DNA of 64,000 nt, taken from NCBI RefSeq assembly GCF_000020785.1, contig NC_011126.1, positions 372,001 to 436,000 of the forward strand, read 5' to 3'. This document shows positions 7,935-15,464 of the stretch, piece by piece. A program made the position numbers and the translations under genes. Each line of letters opens with the position of its first letter. Position 1 is the stretch's first letter. The stretch is from Hydrogenobaculum sp. Y04AAS1. Lineage in GTDB: Bacteria > Aquificota > Aquificia > Aquificales > Aquificaceae. Under the pieces are notes generated by a model that ran no database searches, was not told the origin of the DNA, and saw nothing but the letters and a program-made list of their open reading frames with translations.

Positions 7935-9300
7935 ATATCTTGTGATGCTCTATAAACTTTTTCATATCAAAAAGTGCTCTGTAAGCTTTTAATAATTTTT
8001 TATGCTTTTTGTGAACCTCTATATCTGGTAAAAGCCCAAAAACTGGATTCATAGGTTGAAGCTCTCCTTCTTTGGAGCTTATGTAGTCTAAGAGTGCTCC
8101 TAACATGGTGGTTTTTGGTGGTGTTGTAGGTTCTTTGCCTTCTAATTTTAACCATGCGTTTATACCTGCTATAATACCAGTGGCAGCGGAAGCTGAGTAG
8201 CCTTCAACACCGGTTATTTGTCCTGCAAAAAGTATGTTTGGATTTTTTCTTAATTCAAGAGTTGGTTTTAAAAGTTTGTTGGATTGTAAGAATGTGTTTC
8301 TATGCATCGAGCCAAGCCTTGAGAAAACAGCATTTCTAAGGCAAGGTATAAGCCTGAACACTCTTACTTGTTCTTTATAGGTAAGTTTTGTTTGAAATCC
8401 CACCAAAGAAAGGGCTTCTCCTTCTTTTGTTTCTTTTCTTAGCTGTACTATTGCATATACGTCTTTTGATATGTGGTGTTTTAGACCTTTTGGGCTCATT
8501 GGTCCAAAAACAAGTGTTTCATAACCCCTTGATGCTATCTCTTCTATGGGAAGACATCCTTCAAAGTGCACCACTCTTTCAAAATCTTTGGTTGGTACTT
8601 TTTCTGCTTTTAAAAGCTCATTATAAAATATATCGTACTCTTCTTTGGTCATCGTACAGTTAAAATAATCATCTCCTTTGTCATATCTAGAACCCCAAAA
8701 TCCCTTTGAAAAGTCAACGCTTGAAGCTTCTACGATTGGAGCTATCGCATCGTAAAAGTAAAGATAATCATCTGTTATAAGATTCTTTAAGTATTTTGAA
8801 AACTTTTCTGAAGTAAGAGGCCCTGTGGCTACTATGTTTAGCTCGTTTTCATTTAGGCTTTCTACTTCTTCTCTTACAACTTCTATATTTGGATGAGACA
8901 ATATCGTTTTTGTTATAAAATCTGAAAACTCGTTTCTATCTACCGCCAAAGCGCTTCCGGCTTTGACATAAGAGTGTTTTGCAGCTTTTATAACAAGGGA
9001 GTTTAAAAGTTCCATCTCTTTTTTTAGAAGGCCTGCCCCAGTGGTTATTTCAAAACTTCCAAGGGTGTTGCTACAAACAAGCTCTCCAAATTTATCCGTT
9101 TTGTGAGCCTCTGTAGTAGTTATTGGTCTAGTTTGCGTAGCATTTCTTACATCGTGTGTTCCTGTTTTTTCATCTTGCCGAGAAGTAAAATGCGATGTTA
9201 TTGGTCTCATTTCAAACATTCTAACTTTTATACCTTTGTTTGCTAAAAAATAAGCCGCTTCTGAACCAGCAAGCCCTGCTCCTATGACGTTTACTTTCAT
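7927..9300 (-). CDS. trmFO: Methylenetetrahydrofolate--tRNA-(uracil-5-)-methyltransferase TrmFO with 26-residue insertion
   Basis: Folate/FAD-dependent enzyme that makes ribothymidine at U54 of tRNA. The N-terminus NVIGAGLAGSEAAYFLA is the FAD-binding fold; TDKFGELVCSNTLGSFE and GQITGVEGYSASAATG are family signatures. Length is 457. Odd feature: between the conserved FEMRP and TEAHKTDKF, residues 32-57 form an extra 26-residue segment bounded by a repeated R-P-I-T. At DNA level this is a 78-bp in-frame duplication-flanked insertion (see the element at 9119-9207). Homologues run directly from MRP to the H-TDKF motif. The insertion lies next to a conserved active-site region, yet the frame is intact. 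The start fits a TAAAAT box 6 nt upstream. Confidence 0.95.
   Translation of the reverse strand: MKVNVIGAGLAGSEAAYFLANKGIKVRMFEMRPITSHFTSRQDEKTGTHDVRNATQTRPITTTEAHKTDKFGELVCSNTLGSFEITTGAGLLKKEMELLNSLVIKAAKHSYVKAGSALAVDRNEFSDFITKTILSHPNIEVVREEVESLNENELNIVATGPLTSEKFSKYLKNLITDDYLYFYDAIAPIVEASSVDFSKGFWGSRYDKGDDYFNCTMTKEEYDIFYNELLKAEKVPTKDFERVVHFEGCLPIEEIASRGYETLVFGPMSPKGLKHHISKDVYAIVQLRKETKEGEALSLVGFQTKLTYKEQVRVFRLIPCLRNAVFSRLGSMHRNTFLQSNKLLKPTLELRKNPNILFAGQITGVEGYSASAATGIIAGINAWLKLEGKEPTTPPKTTMLGALLDYISSKEGELQPMNPVFGLLPDIEVHKKHKKLLKAYRALFDMKKFIEHHKIYD
9119..9207 (-). mobile_element. Interspersed 67-bp element inserted in frame in trmFO, with 11-bp target duplications
   Basis: GTTATTGGTCT occurs at 9119-9129 and again, identically, at 9197-9207. 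The 67-bp core (9130-9196) starts AGTTTGC, contains GCATTTCTTACATCG, and ends AAAATGCGAT. Similar ends occur in the copies at 30043-30109 and 41153-41218, and the left end also at 44100. Core plus one duplication is 78 bp, exactly 26 codons, so the reading frame is kept. The last residues of the insert (N-A-T-Q-T) correspond in position to C-L-K-H-T of the DinG-like protein. Confidence 0.82.
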
Positions 9301-9331
9301 GTTAATATTTTATGATAAAATAGTTGCTGTG
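9298..9331. promoter_or_regulatory. Overlapping divergent leaderless-type promoters of trmFO and hisZ
   Basis: Minus strand: TAAAAT (9312-9307), 6-nt gap, ATG of trmFO. Plus strand: TAAAAT (9316-9321), 7-nt gap, GTG of hisZ at 9329. Only 28 bp separate the two start codons, so each -35 region must lie inside or near the other gene's coding start. Confidence 0.6.
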
Positions 9332-10177
9332 AATGGTTTTTTAGATTTAAAAGCTTCAAAAGTGTTTAAACAATTTATAGTGTTTGCAGAAGAGATATTA
9401 AGTGAAAAAGGATATAGTTTTATAAAGCTTCCAATGTTTGATAGCTTTTATAATCAAATGAGAACCACCACCAACTACAATGAACTTATCACCATAAGGT
9501 CTTCAAAAGAGGTGTTTGTTTTAAGAAAAGACATGACTTATCAAGTGGCAAGCTATATAGCCTCTTTGAAAGAAAGAGCTTTACCTATAAGGATATATTA
9601 TGAAGGTGAAGTGTTTTCTTGGGAAAATGAAATAAAATCCGATTATCAGCTTGGTTTAGAATACATAGGATACGATAAAGACGATGGGATATTTGAAGTA
9701 ATTGATATTATATATAAGCTTTTAGCATTTTTTAACAACGATATTTTCATTTATATAAACGATGAAGCTATACTAAAGGAGCTTCTGTCAAAGTTTGATG
9801 ATAAACATAAAGAAGATGTAAAATACGCTCTTACATCAAAAAATCTAAATACACTTTATAAATATGACCTTGATTGGATGCTTTTGGAAGATGAAAATGT
9901 ACTTTTTGAAAAACTCAATGCTTTGAACATTGATGGTGTTAGGCTCCGGAATGTTTTTTATATTTTAAAAAATAAGTCTTTAAACGTAAGGCTTGATATA
10001 TCAGAGTTAAAATCTATCCCTTACTACGATGGTATAACGTTTTCTTTCTATTCGCCAAACCATCCTTTTGCAATAGCCTCTGGTGGTGAATATCAGATTT
10101 TAAAAAACGTTTATAATTTAGACATAAAAGCTTGCGGTGGTGCTATATATCTTTCTTCCATATTGGAGAAAATATAA
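9329..10177 (+). CDS. hisZ: ATP phosphoribosyltransferase regulatory subunit (HisZ-like)
   Basis: HisRS-paralogue that activates the short form of HisG in the first step of histidine synthesis. 282 residues from a GTG at 9329; an upstream extension to 9284 would run through trmFO's start and the promoter, and the GTG sits 7 nt after a TAAAAT box. Class II synthetase motif 2 is recognisable (VFVLRKDMT in place of LRPDMT), along with a motif-3-like PFAIASGGEYQIL. The C-terminal anticodon-binding domain of HisRS is absent, as in HisZ. hisF is encoded at 18.0 kb; hisG is not in the window. Confidence 0.75.
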   Translation: MNGFLDLKASKVFKQFIVFAEEILSEKGYSFIKLPMFDSFYNQMRTTTNYNELITIRSSKEVFVLRKDMTYQVASYIASLKERALPIRIYYEGEVFSWENEIKSDYQLGLEYIGYDKDDGIFEVIDIIYKLLAFFNNDIFIYINDEAILKELLSKFDDKHKEDVKYALTSKNLNTLYKYDLDWMLLEDENVLFEKLNALNIDGVRLRNVFYILKNKSLNVRLDISELKSIPYYDGITFSFYSPNHPFAIASGGEYQILKNVYNLDIKACGGAIYLSSILEKI

Positions 10178-12244
10178 TTACCTAGATATTGGTACGGTTA
10201 GATGCTCTAAGTTAAATACGTTAAAAGTCAAAAGAACATAATTTATATATTGATTTCTTGTACCATCAAAGTACTCTTGAAAAGATAACGATAAAGAATA
10301 ACATTCTCCGTTGTAGGTTAGGTTTAGATACCTAGATACATCGTGTCCACTTATATCATCATGGATTATGCCACCGTTTACGTTAAAAGTTTTGTAAGTA
10401 TAAGATGCGCCGTAGCTTTGCTGATTTAGTGTATATTTTCTGTTTATATCTTTTGCCGTGCTGTCACCAAGGTAAAAGTTGAACTTTTTAAAATTTATGT
10501 TTATATATTGGTTTTCTTCTGGAAATTCATTTTTGTTAAAATCATAAAAACTATCTATGGTATAAGACAAATTTTGAAAAGGTCTAAATGTTATTGTGGT
10601 CCTAAGAGGTAATAGCGGTTTATGCACTATGAGGTTTGAAGTTTGATAACTAGCGGATGTAACAAAGGAGTTAAGTGAACTAAGATATGTGGGAAAAGCA
10701 TACTCTTTTAAAAATGTATAGCCATCTTCTAAATATACGTTTGCAAAGTTATAACCGTTGTAAGTAAAAGCGTTGTTTATTTTAAAATCTAAATAATTTT
10801 GGTTTGACTGGTAATCTTTGTAATCAAATATTGGGTTGTTGGTATTGTTGAAGGGTTGATAGTTGTAAGATAACTCGTAAAAGTTGTTTATATTTAGGCT
10901 TTTAATATGAAAATTTTTGCTAAAAAACGTTTTGTTTTGAAATAGAACTTGATATGCTGAGGATTTGTAGCCACTTTGATTTAAGGCTATATACTTTGTA
11001 CCTAAGAAGTTTATATTGGTACTGTTGGTAAAAGGTCCAAAGCTAAGGGTTTTTGTTAGGTTTGGATTTACAATAAGCCTATCTCCTTTTAGTCCATCTT
11101 CTCTGTAAAAATACGTGTTTTGAGCACTTATGTTGTAGTAGATGTTATCAAAAAGAGGATGGTTTTTCCATAAAAAATCTATTTCTGGAAGCCTTTGGAG
11201 TGTATAGGCATTTGTGTTTGATGTAGTATCGTAAAAAAAGTGAAAACTTACATCTGCAAAAAAGTCTTTCGTATTTTTGCTGTAGTTTACATAAGAACTA
11301 AGGTATGGTATGGTCCTTTGATTGGTTCTAAAATACATGTCCTGCATAAAGTAAGGATCTGATATAGTATCTAGCTTGAAATCAATACCGTCGTATCTTC
11401 CAAAGATGTCTAACCTGTATCTGTTGGACCTAAATGTTGATAAATTTCTACCATACCACCATTCTCCCGGTGTAGAAGGCTCTTTAAAGTAGTATGTGTT
11501 GAAATTTATATAATCTTTTTTTGTAAAAGCCTGTCGATATTGGAAAGAGAGTCCTTCACCTTCGTTGTTTCTGTATTCCGGGGTTATTGTCATGTCTTTA
11601 TCTTGGGATAGTGCAAAATATATGGGCTGTTGATATATAAATGCATTGTAGGTGTTTGAGCCTATAAGAGGTGGAAGCAAGCCGCTCCTTCTTTTACCCA
11701 CAGGGAATATGGCGTAAGGTATATAAAGAATAGGTAGTTTTTTGTAAGCTAAAATGTTTGAATTTGCATATACGTATTTGTTGGTTACTTTTGCACTGAA
11801 AACGCAAAGACGCAACTTTTTATCCTTTAATTTTTTATCTATTTTACAAGTGCTTACCACTCCTTTTTTTATAAAATATACTTTATCATCTTTTATTATT
11901 TTATCAGCTACAAAGTATATGTTGTGAAATTTTCCGTAAGCGTCTAAAAAGTATCCTTGCTTTGTTGACAGGTTTAGTTCTCCCATTTTACCGTAAACGT
12001 TTTCCTGATTTACAACGTTGATAAGATGCACATGCCCAATCAAAGTTATAGTTTTTGAGTTTTTATCGTATATGGCTTTATCACAGTATATCGTATAATC
12101 TTCGTAGTATATCACCACATCTTTTTTTGCTATCACTTGGTTGTTTGGTTCTTTTATCAAAATATCCGATAGTATCTTTACAGGCTCAGTTCCGTATGAT
12201 AAAGCTACTATTAAAAACAAAAAAACTAAGATTCTAAACTTAAT
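10178..12244 (-). CDS. lptD: LPS-assembly protein LptD, probably with an ATT start codon
   Basis: Outer-membrane translocon that inserts lipopolysaccharide together with LptE. Residues to about 130 form an OstA/LptA-like beta-jellyroll (repeating KTITLIGHVHLINV patterns); the rest is a Tyr/Asn-rich beta-barrel with RSGLLPPLIGSN. The first conventional start, TTG at 12220, would cut off the positive part of the signal peptide. Reading upstream in the same frame adds K-F-R-I-L-V-F-L and reaches ATT at 12244, 6 nt after GGAGGA (12256-12251). This gives a full signal peptide KFRILVFLFLIVALSYG, so I extend to this rare start. It overlaps the end of the HAD gene by 19 bp. Confidence 0.85.
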   Translation of the reverse strand: MKFRILVFLFLIVALSYGTEPVKILSDILIKEPNNQVIAKKDVVIYYEDYTIYCDKAIYDKNSKTITLIGHVHLINVVNQENVYGKMGELNLSTKQGYFLDAYGKFHNIYFVADKIIKDDKVYFIKKGVVSTCKIDKKLKDKKLRLCVFSAKVTNKYVYANSNILAYKKLPILYIPYAIFPVGKRRSGLLPPLIGSNTYNAFIYQQPIYFALSQDKDMTITPEYRNNEGEGLSFQYRQAFTKKDYINFNTYYFKEPSTPGEWWYGRNLSTFRSNRYRLDIFGRYDGIDFKLDTISDPYFMQDMYFRTNQRTIPYLSSYVNYSKNTKDFFADVSFHFFYDTTSNTNAYTLQRLPEIDFLWKNHPLFDNIYYNISAQNTYFYREDGLKGDRLIVNPNLTKTLSFGPFTNSTNINFLGTKYIALNQSGYKSSAYQVLFQNKTFFSKNFHIKSLNINNFYELSYNYQPFNNTNNPIFDYKDYQSNQNYLDFKINNAFTYNGYNFANVYLEDGYTFLKEYAFPTYLSSLNSFVTSASYQTSNLIVHKPLLPLRTTITFRPFQNLSYTIDSFYDFNKNEFPEENQYININFKKFNFYLGDSTAKDINRKYTLNQQSYGASYTYKTFNVNGGIIHDDISGHDVSRYLNLTYNGECYSLSLSFQEYFDGTRNQYINYVLLTFNVFNLEHLTVPISR

Positions 12245-13002
12245 AATATCTCCTCCGTTTCTTTTAGAGAGCTTACTATGAAGTCTGGTCTAAAATCGGT
12301 TTTTTCTAAATCTTCTTTTTTATATTTACCAGTGGTAATAAATATAGTTTTTATGCCAAGAGCTTTAGCTCCTATCAAGTCTGTATAAAAATCATCGCTT
12401 ATTATTACACTATCTTTGTATTCATCGTTGTTTAAAGCTTTTGATAAAAATAGTTCTGACGGTTTTCCTAAGTTTGGTATATCTTCCTTGTAATCTGTGG
12501 CATTTGCTATCATAAAAGCCAAAGAACCAGAACCTTGAAAATAAAGCCCGTCAGAGTCCTTTACGATTTTGCTATGATTTATAGGTATTATTTTTGCTTT
12601 GTTTAAAAATACTGCTGATATTGCTTTTTTTAACTTTTCAAAGCTTAGCTGTTTGTCTTGACCTATGATTACACTTTCTACATCTATATCGTTTTTTACC
12701 TCTACAAATTTTGATAAATAAGCTTTTAAGTGGTCTGTACCTATTACAAAACAAGAAGATATGCCTTTTTCTTTAAGATAATCTGGTAGTATTTTTAAAG
12801 GTGTTAGAATATCTTTATCTTCAACGTTTAATCCTTTTTCGTTTAATATTTTCACTAGTTCTTCTGGTGGTTTTGTGGAGTTGTTTGATAATATTTTGAA
12901 GTTTTTGGTTTTTAAAAAGCTTAAAAATGCTTTTGAATCTTCAAAAAGGTTGAACTCTTTATCTTTTACCAATACACCATCTAAATCCACTAGTATTTTC
13001 AT
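12226..13002 (-). CDS. HAD-IIA family sugar-phosphatase-like protein (NagD/p-nitrophenyl phosphatase type)
   Basis: Cytosolic phosphatase of the haloacid dehalogenase superfamily, 258 residues. Motif I is VDLDGVLVKD at the N-terminus (nucleophile Asp6), motif II ILSNNSTKPPEE, motif III lysine in LGKPSELFLSKAL, and motif IV VIISDDFYTDLIGAKALG. The cap between motifs II and III is of the NagD C2 type. Substrate unknown. Start fits a TAAACT box 7 nt upstream on the minus strand; the lptD signal sequence starts inside its last codons. Confidence 0.82.
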   Translation of the reverse strand: MKILVDLDGVLVKDKEFNLFEDSKAFLSFLKTKNFKILSNNSTKPPEELVKILNEKGLNVEDKDILTPLKILPDYLKEKGISSCFVIGTDHLKAYLSKFVEVKNDIDVESVIIGQDKQLSFEKLKKAISAVFLNKAKIIPINHSKIVKDSDGLYFQGSGSLAFMIANATDYKEDIPNLGKPSELFLSKALNNDEYKDSVIISDDFYTDLIGAKALGIKTIFITTGKYKKEDLEKTDFRPDFIVSSLKETEEILLSLES

Positions 13003-13028
13003 AGAAAATAGTTTACAATGTTTTTATG
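13000..13028. promoter_or_regulatory. Divergent leaderless-type promoters with overlapping -10 boxes
   Basis: Minus: TAAACT (13015-13010) then 7 nt to the ATG at 13002. Plus: TACAAT (13014-13019) then 6 nt to the ATG at 13026. The two -10 boxes share two base pairs, so the promoters should be mutually exclusive. Confidence 0.5.
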
Positions 13029-13448
13029 GAACTTGTGGATATTTTTTATAAGAGAGCTATAATGTTTTGGAAAAGTTTTTTAGGTTTAATAATAATATCT
13101 TATATAGCGCTTTTGTTGTCTTACTTTATAATAAGACTGCCTATAAAACTTCCTTTTGAAATTAGGTTTTATTTGATTGGAGGGGAGGTATTTTTGGGTA
13201 TCATAGTGTTTTTCTTATCTTATTTTGTTAAAAAGCAATACATACCTGTATCGATTCATGAGCCTTATTGGAGTTATAAAGCTATAAAAGGTTATTTTTG
13301 GCCTTATGCGATAGCTTCTGCTCCTTTTTTGTTCGCTGGGATATTTTATCTTTTGGTGGCTGATTTAATAAGTTTAAGCGTAGGGTTTTTTATAAGCTTT
13401 TTTCTTATTTTTTATCAAAAGCCCAAAAAAGGTGATATAATATACTAA
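13026..13448 (+). CDS. Hypothetical four-helix membrane protein
   Basis: 140-residue protein of no recognised family. Hydrophobic segments lie at about 16-38, 47-67, 90-108 and 111-131, consistent with four transmembrane helices; the loop between helices 2 and 3 (KKQYIPVSIHEPYWSYKAIKGY) is charged and aromatic. It heads a plus-strand run leading to DUF465, leuD, pyrE and beyond, and has a TACAAT box 6 nt before its ATG. No function proposed. Confidence 0.7.
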   Translation: MELVDIFYKRAIMFWKSFLGLIIISYIALLLSYFIIRLPIKLPFEIRFYLIGGEVFLGIIVFFLSYFVKKQYIPVSIHEPYWSYKAIKGYFWPYAIASAPFLFAGIFYLLVADLISLSVGFFISFFLIFYQKPKKGDIIY

Positions 13449-13470
13449 CATCAAGCTGGAGGTTTTTAAT

Positions 13471-13704
13471 ATGGATAGAAAAGCTGTTGAAGAAAAGTTA
13501 TACAAAGAAGATCGCCATTATAGGCATTTGAAGGACAAACATGATGAATTGGACAAAGAAATAATGAAAATGGAAAAGCACCGTCCTATGACTTCTGATT
13601 TGGAACTTCAGATAGAGGCTATCAAAAAAGAAAGGCTTAAGTTAAAAGACGAAATGGAGTTAATTGTTGTAGAATATATGAAAAAGCATGGAGAAGTAGC
13701 ATGA
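13471..13704 (+). CDS. DUF465 family small coiled-coil protein (YdcH-like)
   Basis: 77 residues, almost entirely charged and helical. The DUF465 pattern is present: an early DxxYRHLKDKHDELDKEI helix, a short turn with P (MTSDLELQ), then a second helix with I-KKERLKLKDEM. It probably forms a helical hairpin; the family's role is unknown. A GGAGG site lies upstream of the ATG, and its stop overlaps the leuD start (ATGA). Confidence 0.8.
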   Translation: MDRKAVEEKLYKEDRHYRHLKDKHDELDKEIMKMEKHRPMTSDLELQIEAIKKERLKLKDEMELIVVEYMKKHGEVA

Positions 13705-14198
13705 TTATAAAAGGTAAAATATGGAAGTTTAAAGATAATATAGATACAGATCAGATTATACCTGCAAGATATTTAAACACGTCAGACCCTTTGGAACTTG
13801 CTTCTCACGTAATGGAAGACTCTGAAAAACCAAACTTTGCGAAAGAGCATCAAGAAGGTGATATCATAGTAGCTGGTAAAAATTTTGGTTCTGGCTCTTC
13901 TAGGGAACATGCTCCTATAGCTATAAAGTATGCTGGTGTACCAGTGGTGGTGGCTAAAAGCTTTGCAAGGATATTTTTTAGAAATGCAATAAACATAGGT
14001 CTTCCGATAGTAGAGTGCAAAGAAGCTGTGGATGAAGCTGAAGATGGAGATATTTTTGAAATAGACCTTGAAAATGGTATAGTAAAAAATGTTACAAAAA
14101 ACAAAACCTATTCTTCTACTAAATTTCCAGAAGAGCTTATGGCTATACTAAGAGCTGGTGGGTTGATGGAATATGCAAAATCAAGATTATCTTCTTAA
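13701..14198 (+). CDS. leuD: 3-isopropylmalate dehydratase small subunit
   Basis: Small (swivel-domain) subunit of isopropylmalate isomerase in leucine biosynthesis; pairs with LeuC, which is not in the window. 165 residues, the short LeuD2 form seen in archaea and thermophiles. Signatures are [13 protein letters not shown] near the N-terminus and the phosphate-loop-like [14 protein letters not shown], followed by [18 protein letters not shown] homoaconitase-type role is possible since the short forms are hard to separate by sequence. pyrE starts inside its last 26 bp. Confidence 0.92.
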   Translation: MIIKGKIWKFKDNIDTDQIIPARYLNTSDPLELASHVMEDSEKPNFAKEHQEGDIIVAGKNFGSGSSREHAPIAIKYAGVPVVVAKSFARIFFRNAINIGLPIVECKEAVDEAEDGDIFEIDLENGIVKNVTKNKTYSSTKFPEELMAILRAGGLMEYAKSRLSS

Positions 14199-14727
14199 GT
14201 TAAAAGAACTTATAAAAAAATATTCTCTTTTGGTAGCAGATGAACCTAAGTTTAAACTAGTTTCTGGTAAACTTAGCAGGTACTATATAGATTTAAAACA
14301 AGTTACCTTTGATCCAGAAGGCATATACATACTTGGCAACGTTTTGTATGATATGTTAAAACCTTTTGACGTTGATGCTGCAGGTGGGCTTACGCTAGGA
14401 GCCGATCCTATGGCATATGCGGTTTCAATTATATCCTTTGAAAAAGGTAACCCTATAAAACCTTTTGTAGTAAGAAAAGAGCCAAAAGATCACGGCATGG
14501 GTAAGCAAATAGAAGGTAAGCTAGAAAACGTTAAAAATGTGGCTATATTAGAAGATGTATCTACTACAGGTGGGTCTTCTTTAAAAGCTGCAAACGTTTG
14601 CAAAAACGCTTCTTTGAACGTGGTAGGTATATTTACCATCGTAGATAGAGAAGAAGGCGCCAAAGAAAATATAGAAAAGGAAGGTTTTAAATTTTATTCT
14701 GTGTTTAAATTATTTGAGCTTTTGTGA
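14173..14727 (+). CDS. pyrE: Orotate phosphoribosyltransferase
   Basis: Makes OMP from orotate and PRPP in pyrimidine synthesis. 184 residues with SGKLSRYYIDLKQVTF near the N-terminus, the flexible loop RKEPKDHGMGKQIEG, and the PRPP-binding motif NVAILEDVSTTGGSSL. The ATG at 14173 lies inside leuD (26 bp overlap), implying coupled translation; no better internal start preserves the N-terminal helix. The stop overlaps the GTG of tlyA (GTGA). Confidence 0.93.
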   Translation: MQNQDYLLKLKELIKKYSLLVADEPKFKLVSGKLSRYYIDLKQVTFDPEGIYILGNVLYDMLKPFDVDAAGGLTLGADPMAYAVSIISFEKGNPIKPFVVRKEPKDHGMGKQIEGKLENVKNVAILEDVSTTGGSSLKAANVCKNASLNVVGIFTIVDREEGAKENIEKEGFKFYSVFKLFELL

Positions 14728-15464
14728 AAAAAAGACTAGATCTATTGTTGGTGGAAAAGGGCTTGGTTTCTTCTCGTGAGAAAGCTCAAGCTTTTATAAT
14801 GGAGGGAAGGGTTTTTGTAAATGGTAAAGCTGTTTTAAAAGCTGGCACCCTTGTGCAAGAAGAAGATGGTATTGAGCTTTTAGGAGAAGAAAAATTTGTA
14901 TCAAGAGCAGGTTATAAGCTTGAAAACGCCATAAAAGAGTTTGATGTGGATGTGTCTGAGAAAATATGCCTTGATATAGGATCTTCTACGGGTGGGTTTA
15001 CGGATTGTCTTCTTCAATACGGTGCAAAATTGGTTTATGCTGTAGACGTAGGGCATCTTCAAATGCATGAAAAGCTAAGAAAAGATCCAAGGGTAATGTT
15101 GTTTGAAGATACAGACATAAGAGTTTTTAAAAAGCCAGATGATATCGATTTTGATATTGTTACTGTAGATGTGTCTTTTATCTCTCTTAAGAAGATAGGA
15201 GAGTATATTAAAAATCTTTGCTCTTATTATACAAAACTTCTTATGCTTGTAAAACCTCAATTTGAGCTTTCTCCAAAATATCTAAAAAAAGGAATAGTAA
15301 AAGATGATAGTGCTAAAATGCTTGCTTTAGAAAGTGTCATATCTCATTTTGAATCTATAGGTTTTGAGCTTTTAGCATATACAAAAGCAAGACCAAAAGG
15401 TACCAAAGGAAACGAAGAATTTTTTACTTATTTCATATTAAAGGATTATAATAAGACAAAATGA
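14724..15464 (+). CDS. tlyA: TlyA-family RNA methyltransferase (S4 plus FtsJ domains)
   Basis: 246-residue protein predicted to 2'-O-methylate ribosomal RNA; the family founder methylates 16S and 23S rRNA and is historically called hemolysin A. An S4 RNA-binding domain spans about 1-60 (RLDLLLVEKGLVSSREKAQ), followed by an FtsJ-like Rossmann methyltransferase with the SAM motif CLDIGSSTGGFTDCLL and the catalytic-region motif VTVDVSFISLKKI. GTG start overlapping the pyrE stop; its own stop overlaps the ATG of the PBP gene. Confidence 0.92.
   Translation: MKKRLDLLLVEKGLVSSREKAQAFIMEGRVFVNGKAVLKAGTLVQEEDGIELLGEEKFVSRAGYKLENAIKEFDVDVSEKICLDIGSSTGGFTDCLLQYGAKLVYAVDVGHLQMHEKLRKDPRVMLFEDTDIRVFKKPDDIDFDIVTVDVSFISLKKIGEYIKNLCSYYTKLLMLVKPQFELSPKYLKKGIVKDDSAKMLALESVISHFESIGFELLAYTKARPKGTKGNEEFFTYFILKDYNKTK

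Noticed and set aside
10330-10360. Possible element copy in lptD (TACATCGTGTCC)
   Set aside because: Only about 10 bp match the element; no second end or flanking duplication, and the barrel strand reads normally.
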